DNA of 64,000 nt, taken from positions 246,001 through 310,000 of the forward strand of contig NC_009420.2 in assembly GCF_000002875.2 (NCBI RefSeq), in the 5' to 3' direction. The stretch's first letter is position 1, and every line of letters begins with the position of its first letter. This DNA comes from Leishmania infantum JPCM5 (taxonomy: Eukaryota > Euglenozoa > Kinetoplastea > Trypanosomatida > Trypanosomatidae). The translations under genes were made by a program, and so were the position numbers. Shown here piece after piece: positions 12,005 through 21,681 of the stretch. The notes under the pieces are model-generated. The model ran no database searches. It worked only from the letters and a program-made list of their open reading frames with translations, and was not told the origin of the DNA.

Positions 12005-14470
12005 ATCTCCCTTCTTTCTCTGACGCGCCTGTATGTGAAGTGCTCGCTGTGAGGTTTGTATTGTTTTCCAACGTCTCGTTTCTTTTTCTGTTTTTCTCCT
12101 TCGCCTCCATGCTTCGTTTTTGTATATCTGTCGTTGGGGGCGCCACTCCCCCCCCCCTTTCCACTCAGAGATGCGGTGGTAGGCGAATCGCAAGAGAAGC
12201 ACATGGACGGATTAGGAAGCAGAATATCACGCGAGAACGAAAAAGGCGCAACGCACAGACAGACACACACACACCATCTGTAGGTGGAAAGCACCTTTGT
12301 GATCGCGCACACTCACTCACACAGAAAACGCGCGAAGCGACAAGCTCCAAAAGAAGAAGAGCAAAAAAAAGAGAATGAAGCAAGTAAAGTACATCTATGA
12401 AAAATTTCTTGTTTTATTTGAAACGGTCAAAAGCGAACAACGTTGAGCCCCTCGCACGTTCTATCCACCCCATGTGTGAATGCCTATCTCTTTCGCTTCC
12501 TGTGTCAGCGGCGGACTCCATCACGCTGTTTCTCTCACCTTTTTTTGCCCCCCCCCCCCCAAAAAAAAAAAAACTTTCATGTTTTTCTCTGTCCTCCATT
12601 TCTCTCGATGCCGGTGCGCCAGTGTGTACCTCAAATCTGCCCTACACTGTTTTCGTTTTCTCGCTGTTGATCTTCCTGTTGAGAGACTCTCTCTCCCCAC
12701 TCCCACCCCCACAAAAAAAGGCCTCCCCCTTCCCTGCATCCCTCCCTCCCTCGAAAAGAAAAACGGAAAGGAACTGCAGCGCACACAAAACCGTCATCAC
12801 GTGACACACCCACGCACAAAAAAAATGAGCGCAGCCGAAAGGGGATGCGGTGACGCGCTACTCTTTTACATGGTGGCCAAGGGACGAGGGAAATAGATTG
12901 CTGTGGGGACGGTGAGGGCAGGACGCAGCGCATTGTCTTGGGTAGCAGCTGTGAGGCGCTGTCGCCTCGCATAGCCAAGCAGCCCGCGCACCCTCCTCTT
13001 CTCCTACCTGTAGCTTTCTTCTCTTTCGCCCCTCCTCCTTCTCCTATGCGGCTGGTGGGGGAAAGGAGGCGTGCAACGGCGCACTTGCGATGAGGTGCGC
13101 GCACCGGCTGTGCACCGTTTCTCGCTCAGCTTTTCAGGGCACATGCGTCTCTCTCGTCCTGTTTCTACCATCGCCGCTCCAGTTTGCCCGCGGCTTCCTT
13201 CGTCGTTGTGACGTGGAGCCTCCTTTCCTCCTCTCTTCGTCTCCTCCACACTCACTCCATCTTTCTCCGTTCTCTCCTACGCCTTTCTCGCTTCGATGCG
13301 GCGCTGCCACACAAACAAACCGACGCGAACACATATCCTTGCTCCTTGCCCTCCGCGCTCACACTCGTGCTTCCGACATGTGCATGTTTTGCGGTTTTCG
13401 CCTTTCTTGCTGCGGCGCCTCCCTACACCTACCCAACGCTTCCTAACACACCTCGGCATGTGTGAATCCCTTTTCACTAAATACGTCGCGCCGCACCGGT
13501 AGCTGAACTTTCTCTTTTTCGCTGATTCTCCACAACTGTCTCTGCTGCGCCATCGCTTTCTTCGTTGGGCGCTCGCGTGAGGGTGCTATACTCGTGGTAC
13601 CGACGTTTTACTGTCTTGACGCGCTCACCCAGCTAGCCTGCCGTCCGGGTGCTCGACCAAGGCGTAAATACCCAGGGATACGCCGGCACAAACAAAAGGG
13701 TGCGCGCAAGCACGTTGGTGGCCCGCCACCCTCTCCTGCGGACTCTTCATCTTTTCGCGCCTCGCCAAATCTCTCCTTGCTTCGTCACCTTTTTCTCATC
13801 TCAGCGACTACGATTAACAAAACAGACGAAACACACAATTGAATCTTAGAGCAGCAGCAGCGGCAGCAGCATCAACTGCTAATCTATCTAGTGTTGTCAC
13901 CCTACTTCATGGGATACTTTTTTCTCCGTGCGTCTCTCTCTCTGTGTGCGCGCATCTTTTCGACATCGCGCTTTTTGTGTATTTCTATTGCCGGCCCTCC
14001 CCTCGCTTTCTTCGTTGCCCTCTCGCTCGTGCTTTGCCCCTAAGCGCGAGCGTGCCCATTCGTCTTTGTGCTTACCACCCGTGAAGGCCATTTTCCCCTC
14101 CTCCCGACCCATCGACGCGGCGTGATTCTCACTCATCTGTCTCTCCTCCATTCAGGAGCCATTCAGAAACGGACGAACCGAAACAAACGGAGTACAGACG
14201 CTGGCGTCGCGGTAGACGCGCTCATCGACGCACGCACAGTTGCTCACTATACCGACCGCAGCAAAGGTAAAAAAAAACGTGCCCATCCCCTTCTTTTTTT
14301 TTTGATTGCGTCTTCATCTGTTTTGAATTCCGTTCTCGCATTCGAGGGGTGCAGACAAGGCACAAACGCACAGACAAGCGGTGAGGATCTGGTAAGAGAG
14401 ACACACCCGCTTTTGTTTTCGTGTGCTCCCCCTTTTCGGTGGCTGTTTTCTCTTCCTCTCTCCCCAACCG

Positions 14471-14494
14471 ACACACACATACACACACACACAC
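14471..14494. repeat. (CA)n microsatellite, one interruption
   Basis: A CA run with one TA unit, about 380 bases upstream of the first large gene. Confidence 0.9.
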
Positions 14495-14695
14495 CTCCGT
14501 CCTGACCTTTCTTGCTTTTCATTTTTGCTGTTTCGCTCTTTTCTCCTGTTCAGCTCCTTTTATATAGTGTCCGTCTGTCTGTGTGCGTGTTGTCTTTCAT
14601 GCCCGTCCCTCCTCTCTGCTTCCCTCTTTCCCTCAGTGCGTATATACGCGTGCGTCTGTCTGTCTGTCTGTGTTTTCGTGTGGCTGGTCCGCTGG

Positions 14696-14785
14696 CCTCT
14701 TCCTCCCCTCCTCCTCCTCCTCCCCACTTCTGTGGCGCTTTGGTGTTTTTTTTCGGTTTGTTTCCGTCTTGCTCCGTCGTTCGAG
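14696..14785 (+). promoter_or_regulatory. Polypyrimidine tract and AG, trans-splice acceptor candidate
   Basis: A long C/T tract with CTC repeats is followed by an AG at 14784-14785, about 90 bases before the ATG at 14874. A second CAG at 14858-14859, after another pyrimidine-rich run, would leave only a 14-base leader. Either could be used. Confidence 0.5.
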
Positions 14786-14873
14786 TCAAATCAGCTTCAT
14801 CTGTCGAATCCGCTTATCAGTCACTTTGGCCTCTGTACTCCCTTGCTCCTCTTGCGCAGAGACGCAGGCGAAC

Positions 14874-17800
14874 ATGTCCGCTCTTTCCCCTTCGGCTACT
14901 CCCGTCACGCTGCGCTCCGTATCAGGCAAGAGCCTGCTGGTGACGCCGCCCGTGACGCTGGCTACGGTGCTGACAGTCGCTACTGGCCCGCCTTTCTCTT
15001 TCACGCCGGAAAGCGTCAAGATCCTTCTTCATGGTCGGATTGTGCGCCTCCTCCAGTACCAAAAGCAGCACGGCAGTGACGTGTTCAAACTTCCTCTTGA
15101 TGCCTCCGCGTACACGCCGCCGAGGACGATCGCCAAGTGCGAAAATTCTGTCGCGCTCGCGTCATCCTCTTCCTCCGGTGCCGAGTTCAAGGCTGAGCCC
15201 CGCTCTGTCATTGTCTATGGGGTGCCGCAGCACATTCGGGCGACAGCCTCAGCACCGCACACCGGTGCGCAGGAGCCGGCGGCCCTCTCCACACCCTTCG
15301 CTGAGGCTCACGGAAAATCGCTTCCAATATCAACTTCCCCCCGCGTCGGACAGCAGGAGTGTTCTGACAGTACTTGCACCACTATCGCTGCGACGCCTAC
15401 CACTGCAAAGGCGAGCCGGCGAGCGTCGTTGATGCGGCTGCCCGTCAATTCACCGACGGCACGCGCTACCCCGATCAAGGGCCCTCTACCGTACCCACAC
15501 AGCCCGGATGGCCTCCGTGAGCTTGACAAGATCTGCGCCGAGTTCGACTCGGACGACGACGAAGACCTCATCACGCTGCTGCAGGGCGCGCCGCCGAGTA
15601 TCTACAACCATCCCACGGTGCTCTACATGTCAAACAAGGTAAAGGGTGATTTGGTCATTCTGCAGGCGGCGATGGAGCAGATCGCGCGCGTGTCGCCTGT
15701 CTTCTTCGACTGGATTGTTGAGAATCCGCAGAGGTTCTTGAGTGCGCTCAACCGTGGCGGTGAGCGCTCGCTGCAGCAAGTAAAGGATCAGCTGCGCATG
15801 CTTGCCATGCGAGCTATGGCGGACCAGATGAGCGGCGAGACGCCGTCCCGCCATGTAATGATGTTGGAGGTGAACACGAGGGATGGCTCTCCGGACGTGT
15901 ACCAGGTCGAGGTACAGGTGGGCGATTTCTCCGACGCGTCGACTCCGAGCGACTCTCTCACGCCGAACAGTCTCGCAGATAACAACTCGGCGGAGGAGGA
16001 GAAAGGGGACGGGGAAGACAGTGTGAACACGGACGACGAGATGGAGGAGAACGACACGGCTGCGTCGAGCGTCGATGCATTTGCCGAGGGCACGGAAGAG
16101 GAGGAAGAGGGGGACGAACGACATCGGGGCGCCATTCTTTTGGCGAGCACCCCCGGGCCCCTTGAGGAAGCACCTTCTGCATATCCGCCGTCGGGCACGG
16201 TGCCGTCGCCGGACCGTGCGGTGACGGGCGCCATGCTGTCGCACGGAGGTAGCGTGACTAAGGCCGAGGAAAGAGCGTCCGCTGAGGAGCGCGAATTGCC
16301 GTTGACTCCGTCTAACCCAGCGGATGCCGTCGCTGCCGGCGTCGCTCGTCGCTCATTCCCACCCCTGCCCTCCACCTCTTCGGCTGCCGCCAGGTCTACC
16401 CCTCTCGACGTGGCAGCGAGCCCGGCCTCGCCAGCCGTTTCTCCACATGAAGACAGCGACGCGGAAGACGTGCGGCTATCGGGTCTACGGAAGGAACTGG
16501 AGCACGTCGACTCCTTGACGCAGCAGTGGGCGCATCAGGCAACTAACGACGCGGCACACAGAGCGCACGCTGCCATCTCGAAACTCCGTCGCGATCTCTT
16601 TACCGTTCTGAACGATCTCATTACCACCTCGTCCACGCCCGCTTCCTCGTTACGCAGCTTCGGGGATGTGCGGCGCCTTGCTGTCCTCGCCTGCAACTTT
16701 TTCTCCGCAGCTGAGGAGTTTTATGTGCAGCTGGATGAGCAAGGTGTGCGCTCGTCCGTGTTTGGCGAGACGCCGCAGGACTCGGTGGCGGCATTTGCGG
16801 CTGTGGCCGCGCTTAGTCGCCTTCTCGTGTGCGACGTGGACGCTGCGGTGGAGCGGCAGCTGCAGGAAGGCACACCTGGTCTTAGCCGCGTCGGTGCGCT
16901 GCGCTCGGTGCGGCACATCCATTCGATTCGGGAAAGCCCTGCGCTGCGCTGGACAACCGCCGAGGGGCCAGAGAAACTGTTGATGGCTCTCCTGCAGCTC
17001 TGTCGCCAGCAGCGGGCGGTGGTACTGTGGTACAGCAGCCACTATGTCCTGAAGGAGGTGGGCAAGACAATCCAGACAATTGCCTACATCCTCGGCGGCA
17101 GGGGGGAGGGCCAGCAGACGGTGTCGCTGCAGCGTTTGAAGGTGACGAGCAAAACGCATAAACAGGACGAGGTGGCCGACTGCATCACCGCGCTGTCCGA
17201 CGCACTGGCGGACACCGGCACTTTGTCGGACGCCATGCGTTGCCAATGGTTTACTCTCATGCACAGCCGCTATCAGCGGCTCGTGCTCCCCATCGAAAAG
17301 GACCTTCCCGCGCCCCACATGACATCGGATCCGCTCTACGTGTGCGACACACGGCACGTGCTGCCCCCCAAAGGCAGCGGTGCACACCCAGACACGTTAC
17401 ATGGCACCATGGACAGCGCGGCTCGCTGGTGGGCCGGCTACTGTGACGATCGACATACCTGCTGCGCTGACAAGTGGTGCCTGGCACTGACGGAGCGGTT
17501 GTGGAACATCGTCACGGCCATGGAGAACGCTGCTGCGGAGGTGACTGCAGAGAACGTGGTTCTTGTGCTGACGGGTGACGGGACTGAGGCAAGTGCCGCG
17601 AACTCGCCTTCACTGGAGGCGGCCGCGCGTGGCTGGCTAGGCGACATAACGTGGATCCCGGTCGACAGCGTTGTAGCACCATCGGTGGCAACAGCATCGA
17701 CATCGCTGTCACGCTCCGTCGCCCGACACTCTGCGGTCCTTTTCGAGCAGGTGTGGCCCCCCGCGGAGGCGAAGGACGGGATAGCAGCGGCGGACCCCTC

Positions 17801-18728
17801 TTCCAGCGTGGCTGGCGTCCATGGTATGCTGCCCCTCTTCAGCGGCGACGTGCATATGGTGGATGTGGCTGCGGTGGCCGCAGGGCATAGGCCAGTGTTG
17901 GAACTGGCTGGCGGCGCAGCTTTGCCGACGTACTTGGCAACAGTTGCGCGCAACTTCGTATTACCTGCCTCTGCACGCGAGCAGATCTTCGTGCGGCACT
18001 TGTTCGGCATGTTTGCGAAGTACCCACGTATCCCGGTGGCGGCGGCGGTGCGAGATGCGGCTCTCGCCAACGCACGCTGCCAGGATTCACCGTGGCTGGT
18101 GAGTGAATACGTGCTTTACGACTACGGCGGTGCATTATCGACCTTTACAGACGCTGATGAAAAGGCAGACACCGCCGTTGCAGTAGGCGCAGCTGTGACA
18201 ACAAAGCCGGCGTCATCTACCGCCGCCGCAGCCCTGCCCTCACCCATGACAGACCCATCGGCCGAGTGTGCCAGCGACACTTTTGTGCGCATGCCGAGCG
18301 TACCGCTGGGCAAGCGCTTGAGCACACCTCGCCCGCTGCCGCCAACGCAGCGTAGACCTGTTCGCGCCACCCTTCGCTCACAGCTCGCACGTGCGCAGGC
18401 GGCTGCCGGCGCGATGTCAAAGCGCCAATACGCCCGCAGCCATGCCGTCGATGAACTGTACGAGATGATGCTTGGCAGCTTGCTTGAGCACCGCCCGACC
18501 GGTGAGGCCAATGTGCTGGACCACTTAGTGCATTACGTGGAGTCGTCGCAGGACGCGATGCGGGGCCGCGTTTACAAGAGGCGGGCAGAGGCTGCCGCCG
18601 CTGCTGCGGCGCAGAAGGTCGCCCACAGCACCAAGCCCAGTCATTCTGCGGTGGGCGGTGGTAGCAGTTGTACGCAGCCGCAACCGCCAGGTGGAAAGCC
18701 TAACTCCTTCGCGCGTCGCAGACAATGA
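14874..18728 (+). CDS. Large protein with ubiquitin-like, STI1/XPC-binding-like and C-terminal dimerisation-like segments
   Basis: This is a 1284-residue protein. The ATG at 14874 was chosen because the frame further upstream is pyrimidine-tract translation with no ATG in a coding context. Residues 1-80 read like a ubiquitin-like fold. Residues 232-290 follow the hydrophobic pattern of Rad23 XPC-binding/STI1 domains (paired helices with NHP, IARVSP and IVENPQRFL). Residues 360-560 are an acidic, Ser/Thr/Pro/Ala-rich linker. Residues 600-1110 are a mostly ordered region of unknown fold. Residues 1193-1225 (ELYEMMLGSLLEHRP pattern) resemble an RII/DPY-30-type dimerisation helix pair, and an Ala/Arg-rich tail follows. 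Ubl plus STI1 is the layout of ubiquitin shuttle proteins such as Rad23, Dsk2 and ubiquilin, but no UBA domain is evident. The function is an inference; the gene itself is secure. Confidence 0.9.
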   Translation: MSALSPSATPVTLRSVSGKSLLVTPPVTLATVLTVATGPPFSFTPESVKILLHGRIVRLLQYQKQHGSDVFKLPLDASAYTPPRTIAKCENSVALASSSSSGAEFKAEPRSVIVYGVPQHIRATASAPHTGAQEPAALSTPFAEAHGKSLPISTSPRVGQQECSDSTCTTIAATPTTAKASRRASLMRLPVNSPTARATPIKGPLPYPHSPDGLRELDKICAEFDSDDDEDLITLLQGAPPSIYNHPTVLYMSNKVKGDLVILQAAMEQIARVSPVFFDWIVENPQRFLSALNRGGERSLQQVKDQLRMLAMRAMADQMSGETPSRHVMMLEVNTRDGSPDVYQVEVQVGDFSDASTPSDSLTPNSLADNNSAEEEKGDGEDSVNTDDEMEENDTAASSVDAFAEGTEEEEEGDERHRGAILLASTPGPLEEAPSAYPPSGTVPSPDRAVTGAMLSHGGSVTKAEERASAEERELPLTPSNPADAVAAGVARRSFPPLPSTSSAAARSTPLDVAASPASPAVSPHEDSDAEDVRLSGLRKELEHVDSLTQQWAHQATNDAAHRAHAAISKLRRDLFTVLNDLITTSSTPASSLRSFGDVRRLAVLACNFFSAAEEFYVQLDEQGVRSSVFGETPQDSVAAFAAVAALSRLLVCDVDAAVERQLQEGTPGLSRVGALRSVRHIHSIRESPALRWTTAEGPEKLLMALLQLCRQQRAVVLWYSSHYVLKEVGKTIQTIAYILGGRGEGQQTVSLQRLKVTSKTHKQDEVADCITALSDALADTGTLSDAMRCQWFTLMHSRYQRLVLPIEKDLPAPHMTSDPLYVCDTRHVLPPKGSGAHPDTLHGTMDSAARWWAGYCDDRHTCCADKWCLALTERLWNIVTAMENAAAEVTAENVVLVLTGDGTEASAANSPSLEAAARGWLGDITWIPVDSVVAPSVATASTSLSRSVARHSAVLFEQVWPPAEAKDGIAAADPSSSVAGVHGMLPLFSGDVHMVDVAAVAAGHRPVLELAGGAALPTYLATVARNFVLPASAREQIFVRHLFGMFAKYPRIPVAAAVRDAALANARCQDSPWLVSEYVLYDYGGALSTFTDADEKADTAVAVGAAVTTKPASSTAAAALPSPMTDPSAECASDTFVRMPSVPLGKRLSTPRPLPPTQRRPVRATLRSQLARAQAAAGAMSKRQYARSHAVDELYEMMLGSLLEHRPTGEANVLDHLVHYVESSQDAMRGRVYKRRAEAAAAAAAQKVAHSTKPSHSAVGGGSSCTQPQPPGGKPNSFARRRQ

Positions 18729-19105
18729 TGTCGTGCACCATGCTTGACACGGATCAGGCAACGGTCACGAGAACTGCTGGCGCTCTTCTGTGCCTTTCGC
18801 TGCACATACTGGGGATGCTACTGCTCTCGCAGCGTTTTCCTTTCCACTGTGTGTGTTGGCGCTGACTTTCTGCGTGCTCTCTCCGACCTTCGCAGAAAAG
18901 GCTAGGGGAAATCGTCTCCCAGCACACCTACTTTGAGGTGCCACCACAACTCCCAGTACTTTCCTCGTCTGCTTCGCCAAGGTGTCTCTTTGTGCGCTGG
19001 CGCGTGATTGTCCGCGTGCCCCTTCCACTTGCCACACACACCCGCTCCTGTCACGCGCGTGCGGATTGAGGAGGTGGAGCGCCCCTGCCGGCACAGACTC
19101 GTAGC

Positions 19106-19565
19106 CGCGCCGACACGCCTCCTCCCTCTCCTCCCGCTCCTCTCTCCCCTCGCATGGCATCGACGGGAAACGGCAGATGAGGGCAGCGAGCCACCCCCCT
19201 TCCCCCCCTCCCCCCCCAATGCACACAGTGGATGCGTGCGAAGTGTGCGGCCTCTCCCCCATGCGGCCGGGCGGGTGCGATGAGGCACGACGAGAGCGCC
19301 GCGAATGGCGCCGTCGAGCCCTCCCGACTGCGGTGTGAAGGGTGCCCACACCACCTTGTGGGATGCCGCGGCTGGAAGCGACTGAGAGGGCGCAGCACGT
19401 GTGCGAAGGAAGGGACGAGGAAGGACAGGAGGAGCCTGCTTAGACGCGTGGCCCCGATCCGGCGGCTGGACGCTGCGCCCTCGAGGACCCGGATGTAGTC
19501 GCGGCGCCACAGGAGGTGGGTGCGCTGCGGTTGGAAGCGCATACCTTGACTGACGTGTTCCTGGT
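19106..19565 (+). mobile_element. SIDER2-like retroposon remnant, copy A
   Basis: This 460-base block recurs at 62320-62778 in the same orientation, with three substitutions and one C-run length change. It lies in the presumed 3' UTR of the gene at 14874. From memory of Leishmania 3' UTR sequences, the GC-rich core and the position fit the SIDER2 class (short interspersed degenerate retroposons, known to destabilise or regulate mRNAs). It has no coding capacity, and the minus-strand frame through it is incidental. Flanking similarity stops sharply at both ends and I see no target-site duplication. The repeat is certain; the SIDER2 name is a recollection, not a search result. Confidence 0.7.
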
Positions 19566-21610
19566 GGAATGGCACAGCGCGAAGAGAATAGTTTCTCGCG
19601 TGCGTTGCCGTTGCTGTGGTTTTCGCGAAGCGGCTGAGAGTTTTGCACTCGAACTCTTTGCCTTGTCCTCTCACCTTGCATTTAGGGGGCCCCGTCGGGC
19701 GTTTTCTTTTTTTTATTGACTTGTCTCCGTTTGTGTGTGGGAAGGCGACTTCGTATGGGGCGCTGGTTTTATTTCTTCTCGTACATGTGCATCGGTGGTG
19801 GGGCGATGTGTACTGTGTTAGTGTGCGATTTTTCGTTTCCCAAGTTTGCGAGGAGATTCTTTTCTTGCATCGTCACATTACCTTTGAGGGGAGGAGGAAG
19901 CGGGGCCAGATGTTCATGGCGCATTTCTGTTTCTGTGTGTGTGTTGTCTTGTGGCCGCGTCTCTCGCTGTGGAGCCTCGATTGGATGCAAGTTTGGTGAT
20001 TCTGCTTTCTCTGTCTTACCATTTCCAACCGCAGTTGATGACGTGCACACTTTTCCTTCTTCCCTTTAACATCACCGGCGGTGCTATGTCTTAAAGTTTG
20101 GTGGAACGTGGTTGCTCCACGGCACTACTCTCCTTTTTCTAGCTGTTCAAGGAGGGCGAAAGGCATGGCGGACCCCGGTTCGGTGACCCTGACGTCCGTG
20201 AGGAAGGTGATTGTCGGAGTCGACGTATGTGCAAGCGAGACGCACCGAACGAAACAAACCGTCCACTATGGGGGGCGAAAAGATATGTGCAAAGGAAGCA
20301 TAGAGAGCAAGGAATGCGATTGCGGTGGGGTCTCGTGGTCATGCGGGTGCGTGCGTGTGTGTTGCCCTTTCAGCTCTTGTGCGATATGCGCCGATGTAGA
20401 GTTTCGCTGTCCTCTTTTTGTTTCTTTGGCTTCTGGCATCATTGGCGATGAGCCGATGGCGTTGGGCTTGCGTATGTCTTTGTTCTTGCCGGTAATTGTG
20501 TGTGCTGGCGTACTTGGCACAGACACGGTATGCCTTGCTGCAGCTCTTCTTTCCTTCCCTCCATCTCTTGCGCACGCCACGGAAGGGAGGACTGAGGTGG
20601 GGAAGACAAAATGGAGAAGTCTGCTGAACACCTGCGCTTGATTTTCTGTGCTGGCTACCTACGCACATGCGCCCCGCTCTGCGAGCCTTCGTTTCCATCT
20701 GTATAGTCTTTTTTCTTTTCGCTTTATTTGCGGTTCCTCCTGCATTTCCCGCTTCGTGCTGAGGCGATCACACGTAGGTGCTGAGCGCACACGACATTTT
20801 CATAAACCTAAAAGCAACGAGCATACATGCCACAGCAGCCACAAGCCCGCGAGTGCTCGTGTGCGCAAGACGATCGCATCAGCCCTTTTGGGGCACTCGA
20901 CACAGCACGCCGGGACGATGTCCTTCGCCGGCTTGTGCAGAAGTTTGCGTGCGCTTATACGGGCTTCCTGCACTCCTGCGTGCATGCGCACCGTGGTGTT
21001 CGTGTGAGTCTGCTCGCCTTCGGTGCGACTGCGATTTGAGGTCGGGAGCATACAACAGCCGCCGTCTTCGCCACAAGAAAACCGCTGCCGTGCAGTCTGT
21101 TTGTCTTTCCTCTTGTTGTCTCAGCTGTTCCGTTGGGTATCTCTTACGTAAATGCCACCCCTCTTTTCTCCCGCCCCTCCTCCGCTTCATCTCTATGTCG
21201 TCCCCCCTCCCCCCCCCCACACACACACGCACGCACCGATTCAGGCTTTTTCCTCGCTTTTTTTTGTTGTGTCTTCTTTGACTTCCTCCCTTGCTGGAGC
21301 AGCTTGTCCGCCTCGTTTCCTTGTTTGTTTTCCCTTGTTTTTCTTTTCTCTGTCTTTATGAGCTTCTAACGGCTCGACTAGCGGAAAAGGGTCAGTAACG
21401 TGATAGAGCCACCCTCACCCCCTCTCTACCGCCACTCTCACGGCAGCTGCGCCTCATACACACTTGCGGGCCCGCCCAGTCTTCACGCAGAGCTCTTGTG
21501 CGCAGCTGTTTTCTTTTTTTTTCCACTTGATCAGTGCACCTACGCATTTTGCACCATTTAAAGTGGAGGGTCGGCTTCGTTCTGCTGCTGCTGCTGCTAC
21601 GTTGAGGAAT

Positions 21611-21652
21611 CCTTTCTTCCCTGCTTTTCCACGTCCTTTTTTCTCTGTTTAG
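21611..21652 (+). promoter_or_regulatory. Polypyrimidine tract and AG, trans-splice acceptor candidate
   Basis: A T/C-rich tract ends in TTTAG at 21651-21652, 30 bases before the ATG at 21682. Another T-run with CAG at 21533-21534 would give a leader of about 150 bases. Confidence 0.5.
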
Positions 21653-21681
21653 ATAGAACCATCTTTAGTCGCACTCATACA

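Larger units (their letters stand above)
10730..14695. other. Gene-free pyrimidine-rich region (right part)
   Basis: This continues the left region. T/C-rich sequence alternates with purine-rich islands at about 11160-11580 and 12170-12380, a poly-C/poly-A junction lies near 12549-12572, and more GC-balanced sequence follows from about 12820 to 14250. The frames present are short and of low complexity. The end of this stretch is the 5' spacer of the gene at 14874. Confidence 0.7.
18729..21681 (+). other. Spacer of 2.95 kb with a retroposon-like repeat
   Basis: This holds the 3' UTR of the gene at 14874 and the 5' region of the gene at 21682. The repeat at 19106-19565 is the only recognisable element. 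From 19680 to 21000 the sequence is mixed, and from about 21100 it is T/C-rich leading to the next acceptor. I see no coding frame of credible composition on either strand. Confidence 0.75.

Noticed and set aside
16650..17387. A 245-codon minus-strand frame
   Set aside because: It lies wholly inside the + strand gene at 14874 and arises from GC-rich third positions.
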